Shown in pieces: positions 33,169-44,560 of a DNA stretch of 64,000 bases; position 1 is the stretch's first letter, and every line of letters begins with the position of its first letter. Source of the stretch: Eumeta japonica. Lineage: Eukaryota; Arthropoda; Insecta; Lepidoptera; Psychidae. Below the pieces are notes generated by a model that saw only the letters and a program-made list of their open reading frames with translations, did no database searches and was not told the DNA's origin. The position numbers were made by a program, and so were the translations under genes. The DNA lies in assembly GCA_005406025.1 (NCBI GenBank), contig BGZK01000079.1:310001-374000 (forward strand). Reading direction: 5' to 3'.

Positions 33169-33735
33169 TCAATCCTTTTTTCTGAGTAAAGCCTTTTTCA
33201 ACGAGCCTTGCCCTAAATCGCACTTCACCTTCACTGTTAAACTTTTTTTAAACACCCACTTATTTTTTACCACTGTATACTTCACCCGTCTATCCACTAA
33301 TTCCCAAGTGTCATTATCTTCAAAAGATTTTAGTTCCTCTTTCATTGCACACTGCCACTGTTCTTTATCAGGTTCACTCATTGCATCACGAAGAGGAAAA
33401 TAATCACTAGGCATCTCTATGCACATATTTGCACATTTATAATAGTCTGGTTTACGCCTAACACGTTTTTCTGGTAGATTCACATCACACTGCTCATTAA
33501 CGAGATCCCTGGTTTCTGGTGTCATGGATACGGTATCAATATAGCTGTCATCTGTGTCACTTGATGAGTTATCATGAACATATGTTTTATCGTTCGAGTT
33601 CTCTTCATCGGAGTTGCTGGGAGAAACCACATCAGCTGACCTATCCAGTTGATTTTTCTCTTCAATTGCAATAGATGTAGTTAAACTGTCATCTGTATTT
33701 TCCATGACAACAACATCTCTGGCTACAATGACATT
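33169..33735 (-). pseudogene. copia integrase-RT linker and RT N-terminus
   Basis: An acidic, Ser/Asp-rich stretch (ENTDDSLTTSIAIEE...SDTDDSYIDT) follows the integrase. Then RVRRKPDYY, MSEPDKEQWQCAMKEELKSF and NDTWELVDRRV...NKWVFKK give the copia RT fingers (the family's W..AM..E...L..N.TWELV). The segment after KWVFKK is frameshifted before LDVPTAFLNG. The raw frame starts at 33705; some linker may precede it. Confidence 0.88.
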
Positions 33736-33750
33736 ATGTGAAGTAGGATC

Positions 33751-34637
33751 TTATAAGCGATTGCCCTTGACATTTTCTGAATATCCTACTAAGAGCATTT
33801 TCTTCGCCTTTTTATCCCATTTTCCTTTTTCTTTTGAAAGATGGACCATTACCTGGCTGCCAAAAATCCTTAATTGACTCAAATTCGGCTTTTTACCAGT
33901 CCACATTTCAAAAGAGTAGTATTCTGATCCAAGCTTGCTGCTGGTGTTCGGTTTTTTATGAACATAGCTGTATTGACAGCTTCTGCCCAAAGGAATTTTT
34001 CAAATTAGGGATCATAAAGAAGACAACGAGCTTTTTCCACTAATGATCTATTATATCTTTCACATAGACCATTTTGTTCTGGTGTATAACTGTTTGTTTT
34101 TTGATGAACTATTCCACATTATTTTAAATATTTTTGTCATTTCTGCCGAACAAAACTCTCCTCCATTATCGGATCCTAATATTTTGATTTTTATTGACTG
34201 TTGGTTCTCAACTAATTGTTTATAATCTCTGAAATATTTTAAAGTTTAATTTTTTGATCGCAGAAAATATATGGTGCACATCCTACTGAAATTTTCCACG
34301 AATAATAGATAGTATCTAGATTTTCCAAGAGTACATTCTCCATGGGTCCGCACAAATCAGTGTGAACTATTTCCAGAACCTTCTGACTTCTGGTAGTACT
34401 GCGAGGAAATAGCAGTCTTGTTTGTTTTCCTTCGCAACAAACTATGCAACTGGCTTTACTAGTTTCATACTTTTCTTCAAAACAAACACCTTCAGCTGCT
34501 CCATTTTTCAATTTGTTCAAATCATTTGCATTTATATGGCCTAACCGCCTATGCCAAGTTGTACCTAAAGTTTTAACTGCTGCTACTAGGAGGTTCTCAG
34601 CCTTCTTGACATTTAATCTGTATACACCGTTTTTCAA
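33751..34637 (-). pseudogene. copia GAG-pre-integrase and integrase
   Basis: MKNGVYRLNVKKAE leads to TWHRRLGHINANDLNKL...SCIVCCEGKQT, the H-H-C-C zinc finger. VLEIVHTDLCGPM holds the first acidic residue of the D-D-E core. After frameshifts around 34240 the SDNGGEF-like block (SDNGGEFCSAEM) supplies the second Asp, and QLRIFGSQVMVHLSKEKGK...KKMLLVGYSENVKG closes the domain. The Glu helix region lies in a frame-broken stretch near 34060. Integrase would have joined the cDNA to target DNA; here it is disrupted. Confidence 0.9.
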
Positions 34638-34655
34638 AATTGCCTCACCAATACA

Positions 34656-35381
34656 TTATTTTCTTGAGTTGTATATTAAACATCCATATTCATCAAACAT
34701 CAGTGTGTTACCGCTCGCAATGATTCTACTCACTGATAGTAAATTGATAGTGAGGTTAGGTACACACAAAACATTGTTTACATTTATATTACACTTTTTA
34801 TTACCGACACATGTCGTGATCTGCATATCTCCTGAGCATAAAACTTCCGCAGCTGTCTGATTTGCAACAATAATCTCCTTTGTCTTCGGTTGATAACAAA
34901 CATTTGACAACAAGTTTACGTCTGCAACTATGTCTGTACTTGCATCGAAGTCTAAGTGCCAGTCTGATTGACTGAATTCTTTCGTATGAAAAACTACACT
35001 AAATGCATTTGTTGTTGTTTTCTCTGTAAAGGGACATCTATTCCTAAAATGCCCAATCTGTTCATATCTATAACAACGTATTATTTTCTTCCGCGTCATA
35101 TTGTTTCTACTGATATTGACAGATGAAGATAACATTCCATTAATTCCGGTCGTTCCGCCTGCACCATTTTTCGTTTCAGTTTTGTTGATGCATCCGCCAC
35201 CAGTGTTGCCAACGAGACGTATGTGGAAATTCTTGACCACAAATGCACTTTGCGAGTTAACCTCAAAATCTATACTCATGTCGAGTAACTTTGTTTTAAT
35301 AGCATCTGCATTTATATTTATACCGGAATGTTCGATTGCCATTATCATTGGCCCAAATTTTTCCGGTAATCCTGCCAACAT
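34656..35381 (-). pseudogene. copia gag C-terminus, zinc knuckle and protease
   Basis: The 241-codon frame begins LAGLPEKFGPMIMAIEHSG, a gag block, then carries a zinc knuckle read as CYRYEQIGHFRNRC: the second Cys of C-x2-C is replaced by Tyr. The protease active site reads WHLDFDASTD where DSGAS is expected, so the catalytic Asp is present but the Ser-Gly after it is replaced. CVPNLTINLLSVSRI follows, the conserved block after the protease. Both substitutions suggest loss of function before or after the frameshifts. Confidence 0.9.
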
Positions 35382-35445
35382 AGCTGGTCATCGACTCACA
35401 GTTTTCTAGGCGTATACTTATAAGATTCCTGAGCAAACTAATTTT

Positions 35446-35793
35446 TCATGAATATCCTGAATCATTGAACATATTTTTGAGCGTTTTCCATAAGTCATAT
35501 GTTGTAGTCGTATTTCTGATATGCACATAAAGAAAACCGTCGATGGTTAATATTAGTTTTGCTCTCGTCTTCATATCGTCTGATTTTTGAGCCGTAGTAG
35601 CTGTTAGCGTTAATGATTCCTTGATGGCGTCCGCCATTCCTTCCAATATGAGCACATTTTCCGCCGCGAAACACCAGTCGTCATAATTTTCACGACCCTT
35701 CAATTTCGGGATGTTAACTAAATAATTTGTGGACGTACTGCTATCACTCGCACTGAGATCACAACGATTTTTTTTTACTGGGACTAGGCCCAT
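35446..35793 (-). pseudogene. copia gag N-terminus
   Basis: The 115-codon frame starts with an ATG that lies within the primer-binding site and contains LKGRENYDDWCFAAENVLILEG (the copia gag 'L.G.NY..W......L') and YDLWKTLKNMF. A frameshift near 35440 separates it from the rest of gag at 35381. It would form the particle shell with the zinc knuckle part. Confidence 0.9.
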
Positions 35794-35797
35794 AATC
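35781..35797 (-). other. primer-binding site for an initiator-tRNA fragment
   Basis: GATTATGGGCCTAGTCC lies immediately inside the 5' LTR and closely resembles the copia primer site GGTTATGGGCCCAGTC, which pairs with the middle of tRNA-iMet. The gag ATG is part of it. Confidence 0.8.
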
Positions 35798-35949
35798 TAA
35801 TAAAACAAAGCGAGGTTTCGAAACCAACCAACTGAAAAAACGTCATTTATTTGACCAGAGACAATACACATACTTTACTACATAAAATACATAGCAGCAG
35901 ATGCATAGACATTTTGTTATCTATGATACATACTCAATATTTTACAACA
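35798..35949 (-). repeat. copia 5' LTR
   Basis: 152 bp. On the minus strand it starts TGTTGTAAAATATTGAG. Seven differences from 31258-31409. Confidence 0.95.
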
Positions 35950-36147
35950 AAGATTTGTCAGTAGTGACTCAAATGCTGTTACGGCATAGTTACAGGTGAC
36001 GAAAGTTGGATGCGATTTTATTTATTCCCTCAAACAAAAAAAAAACTTTAAGAAAAGAGGTCTACAAACGCCGAGAAAGCAGTGATTGCATATGAAAAGG
36101 CCGTCGAATTTACCTCTAAAGCCCATTAAAAGTCACAGATTTGTGTA
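35950..36147 (+). pseudogene. mariner transposase, middle portion (after copia)
   Basis: Joining 31257 to 35955 across one AAGAT restores the mariner series: MMQRF, then ...SDSNAV, VTGDESW (read through a frameshift near 35985-36010), then a weak match to the 'YFIP..K' region, EKRSTNAEKAVIAYEK, SKAH-KSQICVMVG. VTGDESW holds the second acidic residue of the mariner triad. The C-terminal third is missing because a Penelope 3' fragment follows at about 36150. Confidence 0.75.
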
Positions 36148-36149
36148 AT

Positions 36150-36574
36150 GGTCGGGTAATGGGTACCTTTTTAGGCAATAGTTGGTGATGGTTAGTCCAT
36201 GATAATTGGCGGGCATGTGTAATGGTAATGGTCTGTGGCTGCCGGTAGAGAGGCTTCTATCACTTTTTAAATATATCGTTTAGAAAATGACTGCATATCA
36301 CATGAGGTGGTTAGGAGCGCATCTGTCGGTTGTTTTAATTCTCCTTAGACCCTAGTCGAGCATACCTAGTTGAGATGAAACATACGTAGAAATAACAATA
36401 CCACTATTTAGCGTGCTAAGATAAACAATTGACACTTGCTTAGATGTTCGGTATCAGCCAATCCTCCTGAATCATTCATTATTCAATTCGTTGGATAGGG
36501 ATTAGTTATGGAAGAACAAATTTGGGGGTCAACGGTGGGTTGTACGCTGCATTTTAACAAATGTTGCAGGCAAG
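36150..36574 (+). mobile_element. 5'-truncated Penelope 3' end
   Basis: Matches the right arm of the Penelope element at 17220-17644: TTGGTGATGGTTAGTC, then GGTCTGTGGCTG, GGTTGTTTTAA, ACACTTGCTTAG, TGTTCGGTATC, and the end ATGTTGCAGGCAAG. It is more diverged than the two arms at 15530-17644 are from each other. It truncates the mariner on its left. Confidence 0.82.
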
Positions 36575-36779
36575 AGTATAATTTCGTTTCTTTAAGACAT
36601 ATTTCTTGTGACCACGTATTTTTCCTTATGTCTGTATTTAATAATATTTATTTATGGATTATATGTTTAAGCCACATAAACATAAAATTGGAGTCCTGGT
36701 AATGCAGAGTTTTGACGGAAGAATTTTTATTTTCTGCGTCTCAACAACGGTTCCAAACCACCGCAATCCTTATAAAGTG

Positions 36780-36960
36780 TGAGGCAAATAGAATGCCGGT
36801 CACGAGAGCCGCAAAAATTGGCTATTTCTCGATGATATCTGGGGCGAGCAGGTACCTCCGAATTTAATTAAAAATTCATCGGCCGATTTGAAGGGTGGCT
36901 CGAGGGGCGCGGCGGCACGCGGGGGAGGGCAGCGTTCGTTCGTTAAACGACTCATTCCAA
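36780..36960. promoter_or_regulatory. GC-rich island with TTTAATTAAAAATTCATC box
   Basis: Contains TTTAATTAAAAATTCATCGG at 36863, flanked by GGGCGAGCAGGTACC and CGAGGGGCGCGGCGGCACGC. Comparable to 27655-27845. No coding frame. Confidence 0.3.
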
Positions 36961-36964
36961 TACA

Positions 36965-37590
36965 AATGCTTTTTAACTATGCGGTTTTTTTGCGATATGC
37001 TATTAATTTTCAAATTTACCGAAAATAACCTTTTTATGGGACTTAAAAGGACTTAAAACGGACTATGGTGTTATTGCTCACCCTTCTATCAAGATATAAC
37101 ACTTAAAGTAACCAATACAAAACATTTTACATATAAAGCTTACAGTTGGACGAATAGTAACCAAACTCAACATAGATATAGACTATTTCAAATAGGATAT
37201 AGAATTTTTGAGTTAAAAAAATGGATAAAATATGTTAAAATAGTAATTTATATTGCCAACATCAATAATCTAAAGAAGAATAAGAGCAGGTCGGGATCAA
37301 TATTAGAACTGAAAGCAGCATCGGAACCGACAGCGGGCGAGAGTCGACAGCGATTACAGCACCGTAATTGAGATCAGCACTGGCGGAAAATCAGCCAATG
37401 AAAAAGATTAAAGAATTTTTTTTATTAACTTCAATACCGTATTACCTATCATCATAAAAGTAGGTACATGTAAATGGTTTTTCATGTAGAAGCTTTTTCT
37501 TCAATCCATTTAAGTATTAGTCTTTGAATTCATCCGCGTATTTGATTTATTCATTAAAACCACTACACCGATATAAAAAATTCTTTCATT
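36965..37590. other. unassigned DNA with a degenerate repeat segment
   Basis: 37270-37400 resembles the ACCGGAATTGAAAT family (GGGATCAATATTAGAACTGA; ATCGGAACCGACAGCGGGC). The rest is AT-rich with no gene. Confidence 0.35.
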
Positions 37591-38640
37591 CGAATTTGCA
37601 GGATGCACTTGGAGTATTTTGCAATCTCTCCAAGACTTTCGATTACATACAACACGAAAAATTATCTGGAGTGACGGACCGTGCACTCAACTTTCTATAG
37701 TTGTATTTCAATAACAGGGTATAAAGGGTTGATATCCACGGTAAGAGTTCGTCTGAAAAGGTGGTCTACATATGGGTCCACAAGGACCTGTTCGTGGTCC
37801 ATTTTTATTTAAAATCTATATTAACATTTTACCTAACCTGACTGGAAATGTTGATGATGATTTTGGATATGAAATAATATCGTCATCATTATTTGAATTC
37901 AAAAGGTAACAACTAATTTATGACAATGTGAACAGTACTATCTCAAAATATAGAGAAATAGTTTGCAAATAACTTTCTCCTTAATAAAAATGAAGTGTAT
38001 AAATTGACGTTTCTAAATCCATAGATCTGCACATATGTCAGTACGATATCAGGAATTACATTTTGTTGATACTTCTATATTCATGGGTTTTGTTTTAGAT
38101 ATAAAATTCCACATTAATAAGTAAACAAAAGAGCTTAGCACTATTGCATATGCCGTTAAAAAGAAAAAAAAATATCAGAAATAGAAGCTGCTAGACTTTT
38201 GGTTGTTTCCATAGTCTGATGCCATATAACATTTTGCTTTGGGGATATGCCGTCGATATATATAGAATTTTTGTACTGAGGAAGCTAGCCATTCCGAGGA
38301 TTGACAAACTGGGATCTCAAGTATCTTTAAGGATATTGGAATTTTAACTTTGGCAAATTAATTTATTTGCGAAAATCTAATGTGTTTATAACAAATAGAA
38401 ATTTTTAAGAAAAGTAGCAAACGACTTAAATTCGGTATTAGGAATAAAAATAAACTGTGTTTACATTTCAATCGATTACATTAATCATGAAACTGTGTTT
38501 ATGCAGCCCCGGTGCGCATATTCAATAAGGTCCCTGTAGATATTCAAACTTTCCTTTCAATATTGAAATCAGTATTAAATAATTACTTAGTAAACAAAGG
38601 CATAATAAAATTTTCAACTATATTGAGGAAAAATATCCAT
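37590..38640 (+). pseudogene. jockey-like LINE reverse transcriptase fragment
   Basis: Plus-strand pieces: GVFCNLSKTFDYIQHEKL (RT DLSKAFD), TDRALNFL, YFNNRV, a VWVHKDLFVVHF stretch corresponding to MGVPQGSVLGPFLF, STISKYREIVCK and LLNKNEVYKL, then FHSLMPYNILLWGYAVDIYR and IFVLRKLAIPRIDKLGSQVS, which are post-catalytic landmarks of lepidopteran jockey-like RTs. The catalytic FADD segment is unreadable near 37855-37900. A FNKVP-like C-terminal block follows near 38520. Stops occur in every frame. This element belongs to the same broad group as the 22566 fragment. Confidence 0.78.
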
Positions 38641-38644
38641 AGAC

Positions 38645-39835
38645 GTAATTGCCTCCACTCATTAATTTGAAACAAGTTTCTTCCTCTTAAGTTTTTTTTT
38701 CTTCTTTATGAGACAAAACTGTTTTCCAAACGAATGGCAAATTCGTATTATAATTACCTATTTCATTAGTAATGTGTAGTTTGTAAAATAAACCAATGCT
38801 GTAAAATAAGAAGATAAAATTGAATTTGTGTCTCCCTCCTTGAGAGAAACAACAATTAAGAAAAATGTTCAGGTCCAGTACGTTCAAAATTGAAATAGAA
38901 GTCTTTGGGGATGTGTACAAAAGTAACCATATTTACGTGTCGCTAGGTGCCATCGGCGGTTTAAGCACTTGGAGCAAAATAAGAATAGTACTCTTTTAGC
39001 TGTACACATTATTCATTGGAATGTTATTGAACGTACATTTAACCGATAATTATTTGTTTCAACGAAACGAAGGAAATTGTTATGATTTAAATACTTGACC
39101 GTTCTATTTTGTATTTTATGTATACGTGAAGTGTTATATTTATGTCTTTCCGGCACTTACTTAGGAGTCACAAAAAACTTTATTTATTCTACCTTAAGAG
39201 CACTCGGCCGCTGTAAAATAAATGGTTTCCTTTGAGTGGCTCTTTTGTTTGTGATTCAAAACAGGTTTTCTTTATTATATTCTTATATTTTACTTTATTT
39301 TGCTCTTGCAGACCACCTTAAAATTTCTAAGTTTTTACAAGAGTTTCTGATAACATAAGACAAAAGAAAGTTAAGTATTCTTCAAATAGAATTTTAAAAT
39401 TAATTAGATTCATCTAATTCTAAAATCATAAGTATTTTGCTTTATATTTCGTTCTTAATCGCTGGTTCTCACATTATGCAAAATTTGTTTTTTTGTTAGT
39501 AAAGTGTCTCCGTTTATAGTGAGGGTTGCTCAAAATTCATAATAAATTCAAAATATAGGCAGAACGTGTTGGTTTTTATCGTAGTGTTTTTATTCGTTAT
39601 TTTTTGGAAAAATTATTCATTTTAAGTAAAAATTAATACTCAAATCCTTGTCCTGTAGTATCCTAAAGAACCGTGATCTTATGTTTATACCATCAACTAT
39701 GTTGTAGTGTGAATTTAGTGAATTTACATATTTTTTATATCTTAAACAGCAAAGATTTGGACTTTGTCCTTATCACCAATACAAAAGGCTTAATGAGTCT
39801 ATGAGCCTAGCTACCATTAATAAACAACTACATTA
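38645..39835. other. unassigned AT-rich DNA
   Basis: No gene. 38687-38920 minus is a 77-codon frame without motifs. Confidence 0.3.
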
Positions 39836-40025
39836 TTATATACTGTACCTCCAGACGTTTCTTCAGCGGCGCGAGTGTAACGTAAGAATATAGCGGAACG
39901 ATACGACCAGAACCTGACCAGTGCAACCATTGACCATTTACTTTTATTTCTTTTTTATTTTTTCGTTCTTGTTTTGAGTTAAAATTTATTTGTGTTTGGT
40001 TTTTTATATATCATTAGACTTTATC

Positions 40026-41105
40026 ATTATTGTTATTTTTTATCTTTGAATAATAATGATGAAAAACTCCTAGCGTGCTTTTCTTCAGGACTAACAGAAA
40101 AATCATTAAGCTACCTACCATATAAAGAACAATGTCATTATCGTTGTCTAAACATGACTAGCGCATTTTATAAAGAAAATTATACTTACTTAAAAAAGTA
40201 CTGGGCGTGTCCGTCGTGTGAGACCGTAACTCGTCGAAAAGGTGACAACACAAATGCACCTGCCGTAAGCCTGCACTGGACGTCACCGATATCTCGTGCG
40301 ACGACACCACCCAGTTACAATACTGATCTGGCTGCTTCCACTCCAGTTCTCTCTTCCAATGGAAGTCCCAGCTTAAGCACTTCACCTGCTCTTAGATGGC
40401 TGTTTGTGGAACAACTCTTTGAATTGTTTGATTCCAGATTAAGTTACAAGTTGTAAGTCTTCTGGCCTGCCTTTAAAAAAATATGAGAGCAACTTAACAG
40501 CAATATTAAGGATTAAAAAAAGACTTCATGTCAGTAACCAACTTTTTATCCGCAGAGCAGTATGATATAAAGCAAAATTTAATTGATATCAACAAAGAAA
40601 TTACGCAACTAGGAAATTATATTACGCATTTTCAATGAAAATTGGTTCAAATCTAATCTACTGTTGAAACTATGGAGAAATCGTAACAAAGTCTGAACTT
40701 ATAAATTCAGTGCGTGTCTGAAAAACTCTTAACAATATTTAAGAAAGTATGTGAAGAGATGAAGGTGCCTACCACAGATACTGACATTCGCTCTATACGA
40801 AGTTACCCTACCCTCGGAGCGCCACAGAGACATCATTTCCATTATGCGCCACCATAGCAAAAATCAATCATCACCTTTGAACTCTGCACACCTCGATATC
40901 CATGAAGACGCAGTTACTATTTAAGTCTTTGAACATTTTTAGCCCATACTATGAAATTTATCCAATGGCTCGAAAAAATTCTAAGGAACATAGTTACAAA
41001 TACGTCGGGATGAGACTTGGACGTATTTATGTGAGGAAAGATGATATTTCACCGGCAGTATTAATTAGGGAACTTAAAGATTTAGAGAAACGTGTACAAC
41101 CGTAG
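40026..41105 (+). pseudogene. jockey-like ORF1 (nucleic-acid-binding, PHD-like)
   Basis: The first part contains SYLPYKEQCHYRCLNM, then LKKYWACPSCETVTRRK, which corresponds to the CxxC...HxxC...CPEC zinc-binding region of lepidopteran ORF1 proteins, with some Cys lost. A Pro/Thr/Ser-rich linker (SRATTPPSYN; SSNGSPSLSTSPAL) follows. After frame changes the middle block reads EEMKVPTTDTDIRSIRSYPT, and the C-terminus (in frame at 40902-41105) reads KEHSYKYVGMRLGRIYVRKD then SPAV, the conserved ORF1 end. ORF1 proteins bind the element RNA and act as chaperones. Frame shifts between about 40456 and 40902 make it a pseudogene. Confidence 0.75.
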
Positions 41106-41559
41106 AAATACTTAATGTAATTTAACTTTCCAATAACTGTGGTCTTTTTACATGCAAGTTGGTTGCTTTTATTGTTCTTAATGATGTATTATATATATTA
41201 CCAAAATATAAAACAAATAAGATTTAAATTTAATGAATTTTATGTACGTGTACTGTACTGGTTCATAATTATGACATAATATGTCTTACGGACACTACTT
41301 AGACAGCAGTGTATTTGACCGTGATTTTATTGACGAGCGATATAACGTTTTTCGCCGTGACCGTCATACTACTTCTGTTACTAGGAACGACGGTGAACTG
41401 TCTTGGTAGCCGTACAAAAATGCATCAGTGCAATCCGTGACACTACATAGGAGAGCGAGATTGAGGGCATCTGGGCTTCTATCTCACTGCAAAAAAAAAA
41501 GAAGGCAACATAGCCCACATTTGCGTTTGTTACTTGCCTCATCATTTGAATATTGAGCA

Positions 41560-43526
41560 TTTTTTGAATTTATACTGTCATATTATAACTGCCAAAACTT
41601 AATAATAAATGTTAAATATTCTGAGAACTACATATTTTTGGGAGATATCAACATGGATGTCACGTGGATTATGAACTCAAGTAATGGAGCTCTTTCCCAT
41701 GCAATCGCCAATGACTATCGATTCAAGATTGAATCGATGTAATTTATGTCTTTTTAAAAAAAATTCTGATTCACAAGCGTACTAAACGCAAACAATTAAA
41801 AGCTGAATTTGGTCCTTTCTATCCTTTGGGACATCTCTGTACAAGAAGCCAACAAGCTCAGTAAAGCACGTAGAATAGGCATCATCCTGCCCTCTTCCTA
41901 AATTTGCTGTTAAAACTATCACCTTACTCAACAAGATCGTATAGTGGACGAAGGCTTAACTTAAATAGATACAACTTTGCAGTCATTAAGTGGGAGTTGC
42001 AGAAGATTGTCTAATTTATGTTTCTATCATCTTAAGATGTGAACGAATATGCTGAATCCTTCTATAGGGTCGTTAAAGATATTATTACAACTAATACACT
42101 ATTTCCTGCAAAGGTCTTACATACTAACCCGACTTGATTCAGCAAACTTTTATTACGATAGTTGTGAGTGAAAAATAAATTCCATAAGCGATACAAAATA
42201 TACGGTAACCTTCGTTATTACGATGTTTTCTTGTTTCTCCGAAAATTTTGTAAGGTGCTGATAGACAAAGCTTTACCAACTTCCTTGTATGTACCGAAGG
42301 CTCCTTAATCAGTAATATCAGAGCATTGTTTAGGTTTGTCCATAACGAAAAGGTCATGTATCTATGCCACAGAAAATGTTATTTGGTGATTGATCTTTCT
42401 CCGAACTCTTTAAAATCTGTAATTTATTAACTGATTTACGTCAGCATTTTTTGCTCCAGCATATAATTTATATTCTACTTATAACGAAACTTGTAGTTTT
42501 ACGTTATCTTCTATCCAAATTAGTGAATGTGAAATATAAAGGCAAATCGAAGCACTAGATATCATTAAAGGTGTTGAAACTGATAGCTTGCCTTCATTGC
42601 TAATTTAAAAAATAGTAATGAACTTATTAACTCGTTGCACAACATATTTAAAAAGTCCCCTTCATTAGCAACTTTCTCTAACGTTTGGAAGGTGAAGCGC
42701 ATCGTACCTATTTATAAATCTAGTAAAAAAATGTTGTTGTTCCAATAAGTATTCTGTCAATTCTAATAAAGTGTTTTGAGTCTACAGTATACAAAGACTT
42801 TTATAATCATTTGAAATTAATAATATCACCTTTACAACATGGATTCGTTAGAGGTAAATCCAGTCTCAAATCAATTGGAGTACTTATATATGTACTGTTT
42901 TTGATGTAGCAGGTCAAGTTGATGCCGTTTATAAATGTTTTACTAGACTTGTCCGAAGCATTTGACATGGTCAACTACCAACTTCTACCTTAAAAACTGT
43001 ATTCATATGGAATTCACGGTAGTCTTTTTAGATAGACATGGATTACCTCAACAATAGACGCCAACTTATTTTACTTAATTGAGGTTTACCTTATTCTTGT
43101 TCGTAGTACTATGAAATATAGATCTGGTTAGTTTGATTGCCTTTTTACTCTGTCCACATAAAGGACATGAAAATACCCCAAAACTGATTTCTGGATTACA
43201 AACAGAAGTGTGATAGATTCTAATTCCTAACTCTCAAAACCCGTCGCCAGCAGTACGATCTATTGTATCCCCATAAATTGATACACTCCATAGTCGACTC
43301 GCCCTCACTTCTTCTCTCTATTAACCTCAATACCATGCGCAGATTTTGTAACAACAAAACGTTTACCTTAGAAGTATACTGTAATAATATCGCTTATTAT
43401 AGTTCAATTTCAAGAATATATCGCCTTTACAATGATCTGGCATCTCAGCCCAATAGTCTAGACATTTTTGAACCTAAACTGTATGCATTCAAACGATCCG
43501 TACAGACAGTCCCTAGTTTACGCTAA
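41560..43526 (+). pseudogene. jockey-like ORF2 (endonuclease and truncated RT)
   Basis: Endonuclease: GDINMDVTWIMNSSNGALSH (41645-41705), the family's LGDFN..D..W catalytic block, followed by ANDYRF. The connecting part has KNKFHKRYKIYGNLRYYDVF and SNIRALFRFVHNEKG across frames near 42180-42360. RT: VWKVKRIVPIYKSSKKN (42680-42735), ISPLQHGFVRGKSSLKSIGV (42825-42890), LLDLSEAFDMVNYQLLP (42935-42990), GIHGSL. After about 43020 the palm with YADD is gone and the frame jumps to the C-terminal LNTMRRFCNNKTF...YYSSISRIYRLYNDLAS, ending at 43526. Many stops are present. It originally nicked DNA and copied the RNA there. Confidence 0.82.
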
Positions 43527-43839
43527 AACACAATAGTATATTGTTTTTATACGTATCGCTGCCCATTATCACTAATATTTGGCACTGTATTTATAATTGT
43601 TATATAAATATACAACATATAATATAATACGCATTCAATCACTATTATTTACTTTGTGTTTTGCTATTGTTTTAATTACTTAATATTCTCTTGTACTCTA
43701 CCTGCAGAGCATGCTGTGTGCACATAGTTAGGATTACAACCTTGTTACTAATATATAATTCTTATGCCCACTAACATTGTAATAATTGTTATCTGTTTCG
43801 TGTACATTACTAAACAAATAAATAAATAAAAAAATCATT

Positions 43840-44148
43840 TATACATAGTCCAATCTAAATAATTCTTCATGTTTCTAACAATTATATAGAAATTAATCTG
43901 ATTTTTCTTTCAACCTTTGATAAAAGTTGAACGTGGAAAATAAGTCTAGCAATAGATTAGCTTAACTTATTATCCGCGTAAGATTTGTAAAAAAAGGGCC
44001 TGTCAAATGAAAATATCAGGGCCTATCAAATAGAACATTTTGACTTTAGGTTTTTGGATTTTTTCAGACAATACTGTTTCTGTGATATCATATGTAAAAC
44101 TCATATCATCACACTACGTCACTAGTCTTCTATAGGACTAAATAGGAG
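43840..44148. repeat. AT-rich DNA with a short GGGCCTGTCAAATG direct repeat
   Basis: GGGCCTGTCAAATGAAAATATC and GGGCCTATCAAATAG are spaced about 26 bp apart near 43998-44035. Elements with GGGTCTGTCAAA repeats occur in Lepidoptera. It may be one end of the element containing the following palindrome. Confidence 0.35.
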
Positions 44149-44325
44149 AAAAATATCATTATGCAGGTTTGCGACAGGTCTTATTGACCGCACTGCTGTC
44201 ACGTAACCTCCCGTAATCTTTTTATTTCAGACTGAGCAGTGAGTTTGAAATAAAAAGATTGCGGGAGACTACGTCTCAGCGCGAGGTAAATATGACCTGT
44301 CGCAAGCCTGCATAATGATATTTTT
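44149..44325. repeat. imperfect palindrome, 177 bp
   Basis: AAAAATATCATTATGCAGG at the left pairs with CCTGCATAATGATATTTTT at the right; the inner arms CCCGTAATCTTTTTATTTCA and its partner also pair. Arms are roughly 85% alike around a short loop. It is probably a foldback MITE; no coding. Confidence 0.85.
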
Positions 44326-44469
44326 TAGACCATTGGCCCTCCACGCTGACCTAGTTTATATCGAGGGCTACTAATGACCATCGTCATCGATATGATGACA
44401 GTGTTCCGACCGCTTAACGTGTTGTCGGAGATACAGAGCCAATGGTGTTATTTGATTTAAATTGAAAAT

Positions 44470-44560
44470 ACATTGTTCGATTCGCCCGTGATCAGGATCA
44501 TACCCGGTACCTTCTGGTCCGAGGTCGATGCGCTAAGCCACCACCGCTCTTATTTGGGTG
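44470..44560 (-). repeat. tRNA-derived SINE head
   Basis: On the minus strand: GAGCGGTGGTGGCTTAGCGC with an A-box like TGGCTTAGCGCA, then CCTCGGACCAGAAGGTACCG and GGGTATGATCC, a decayed B-box. This is the usual start of a common lepidopteran tRNA-SINE. The 3' part runs into AT-rich sequence below 44470. Confidence 0.65.

Larger units (their letters stand above)
31258..35949 (-). mobile_element. copia-type LTR retrotransposon inserted in mariner
   Basis: Two 152-bp LTRs (31258-31409 and 35798-35949) flank a minus-strand gag-protease-integrase-RT-RNase H series, the copia order. The 5-bp target duplication AAGAT is perfect (31253-31257 and 35950-35954). The LTRs differ at 7 positions, about 4.6%, indicating a fairly old insertion. 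A tRNA-iMet-fragment-like primer site lies inside the right LTR. The coding region is broken by frameshifts and by a 406-bp MITE. It is non-autonomous now; no envelope-like frame is present. Confidence 0.96.
39840..43834 (+). mobile_element. near full-length jockey-like non-LTR retrotransposon, internally deleted
   Basis: ORF1 (PHD-like) at about 40026-41105, an ORF2 with endonuclease, RT and C-terminal parts from about 41560 to 43526, and a 3' end with A-rich AAATAAATAAATAAAAAAAT at about 43816-43834. The 5' end is uncertain; 39840-40025 could be 5' untranslated. The part of RT from the YADD motif to the thumb is missing, so ORF2 is inactive. Target duplications were not found. Confidence 0.8.

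Noticed and set aside
34444..34860. 138-codon plus-strand frame
   Set aside because: It is antisense to the copia integrase and protease frames, which have clear motifs on the minus strand.
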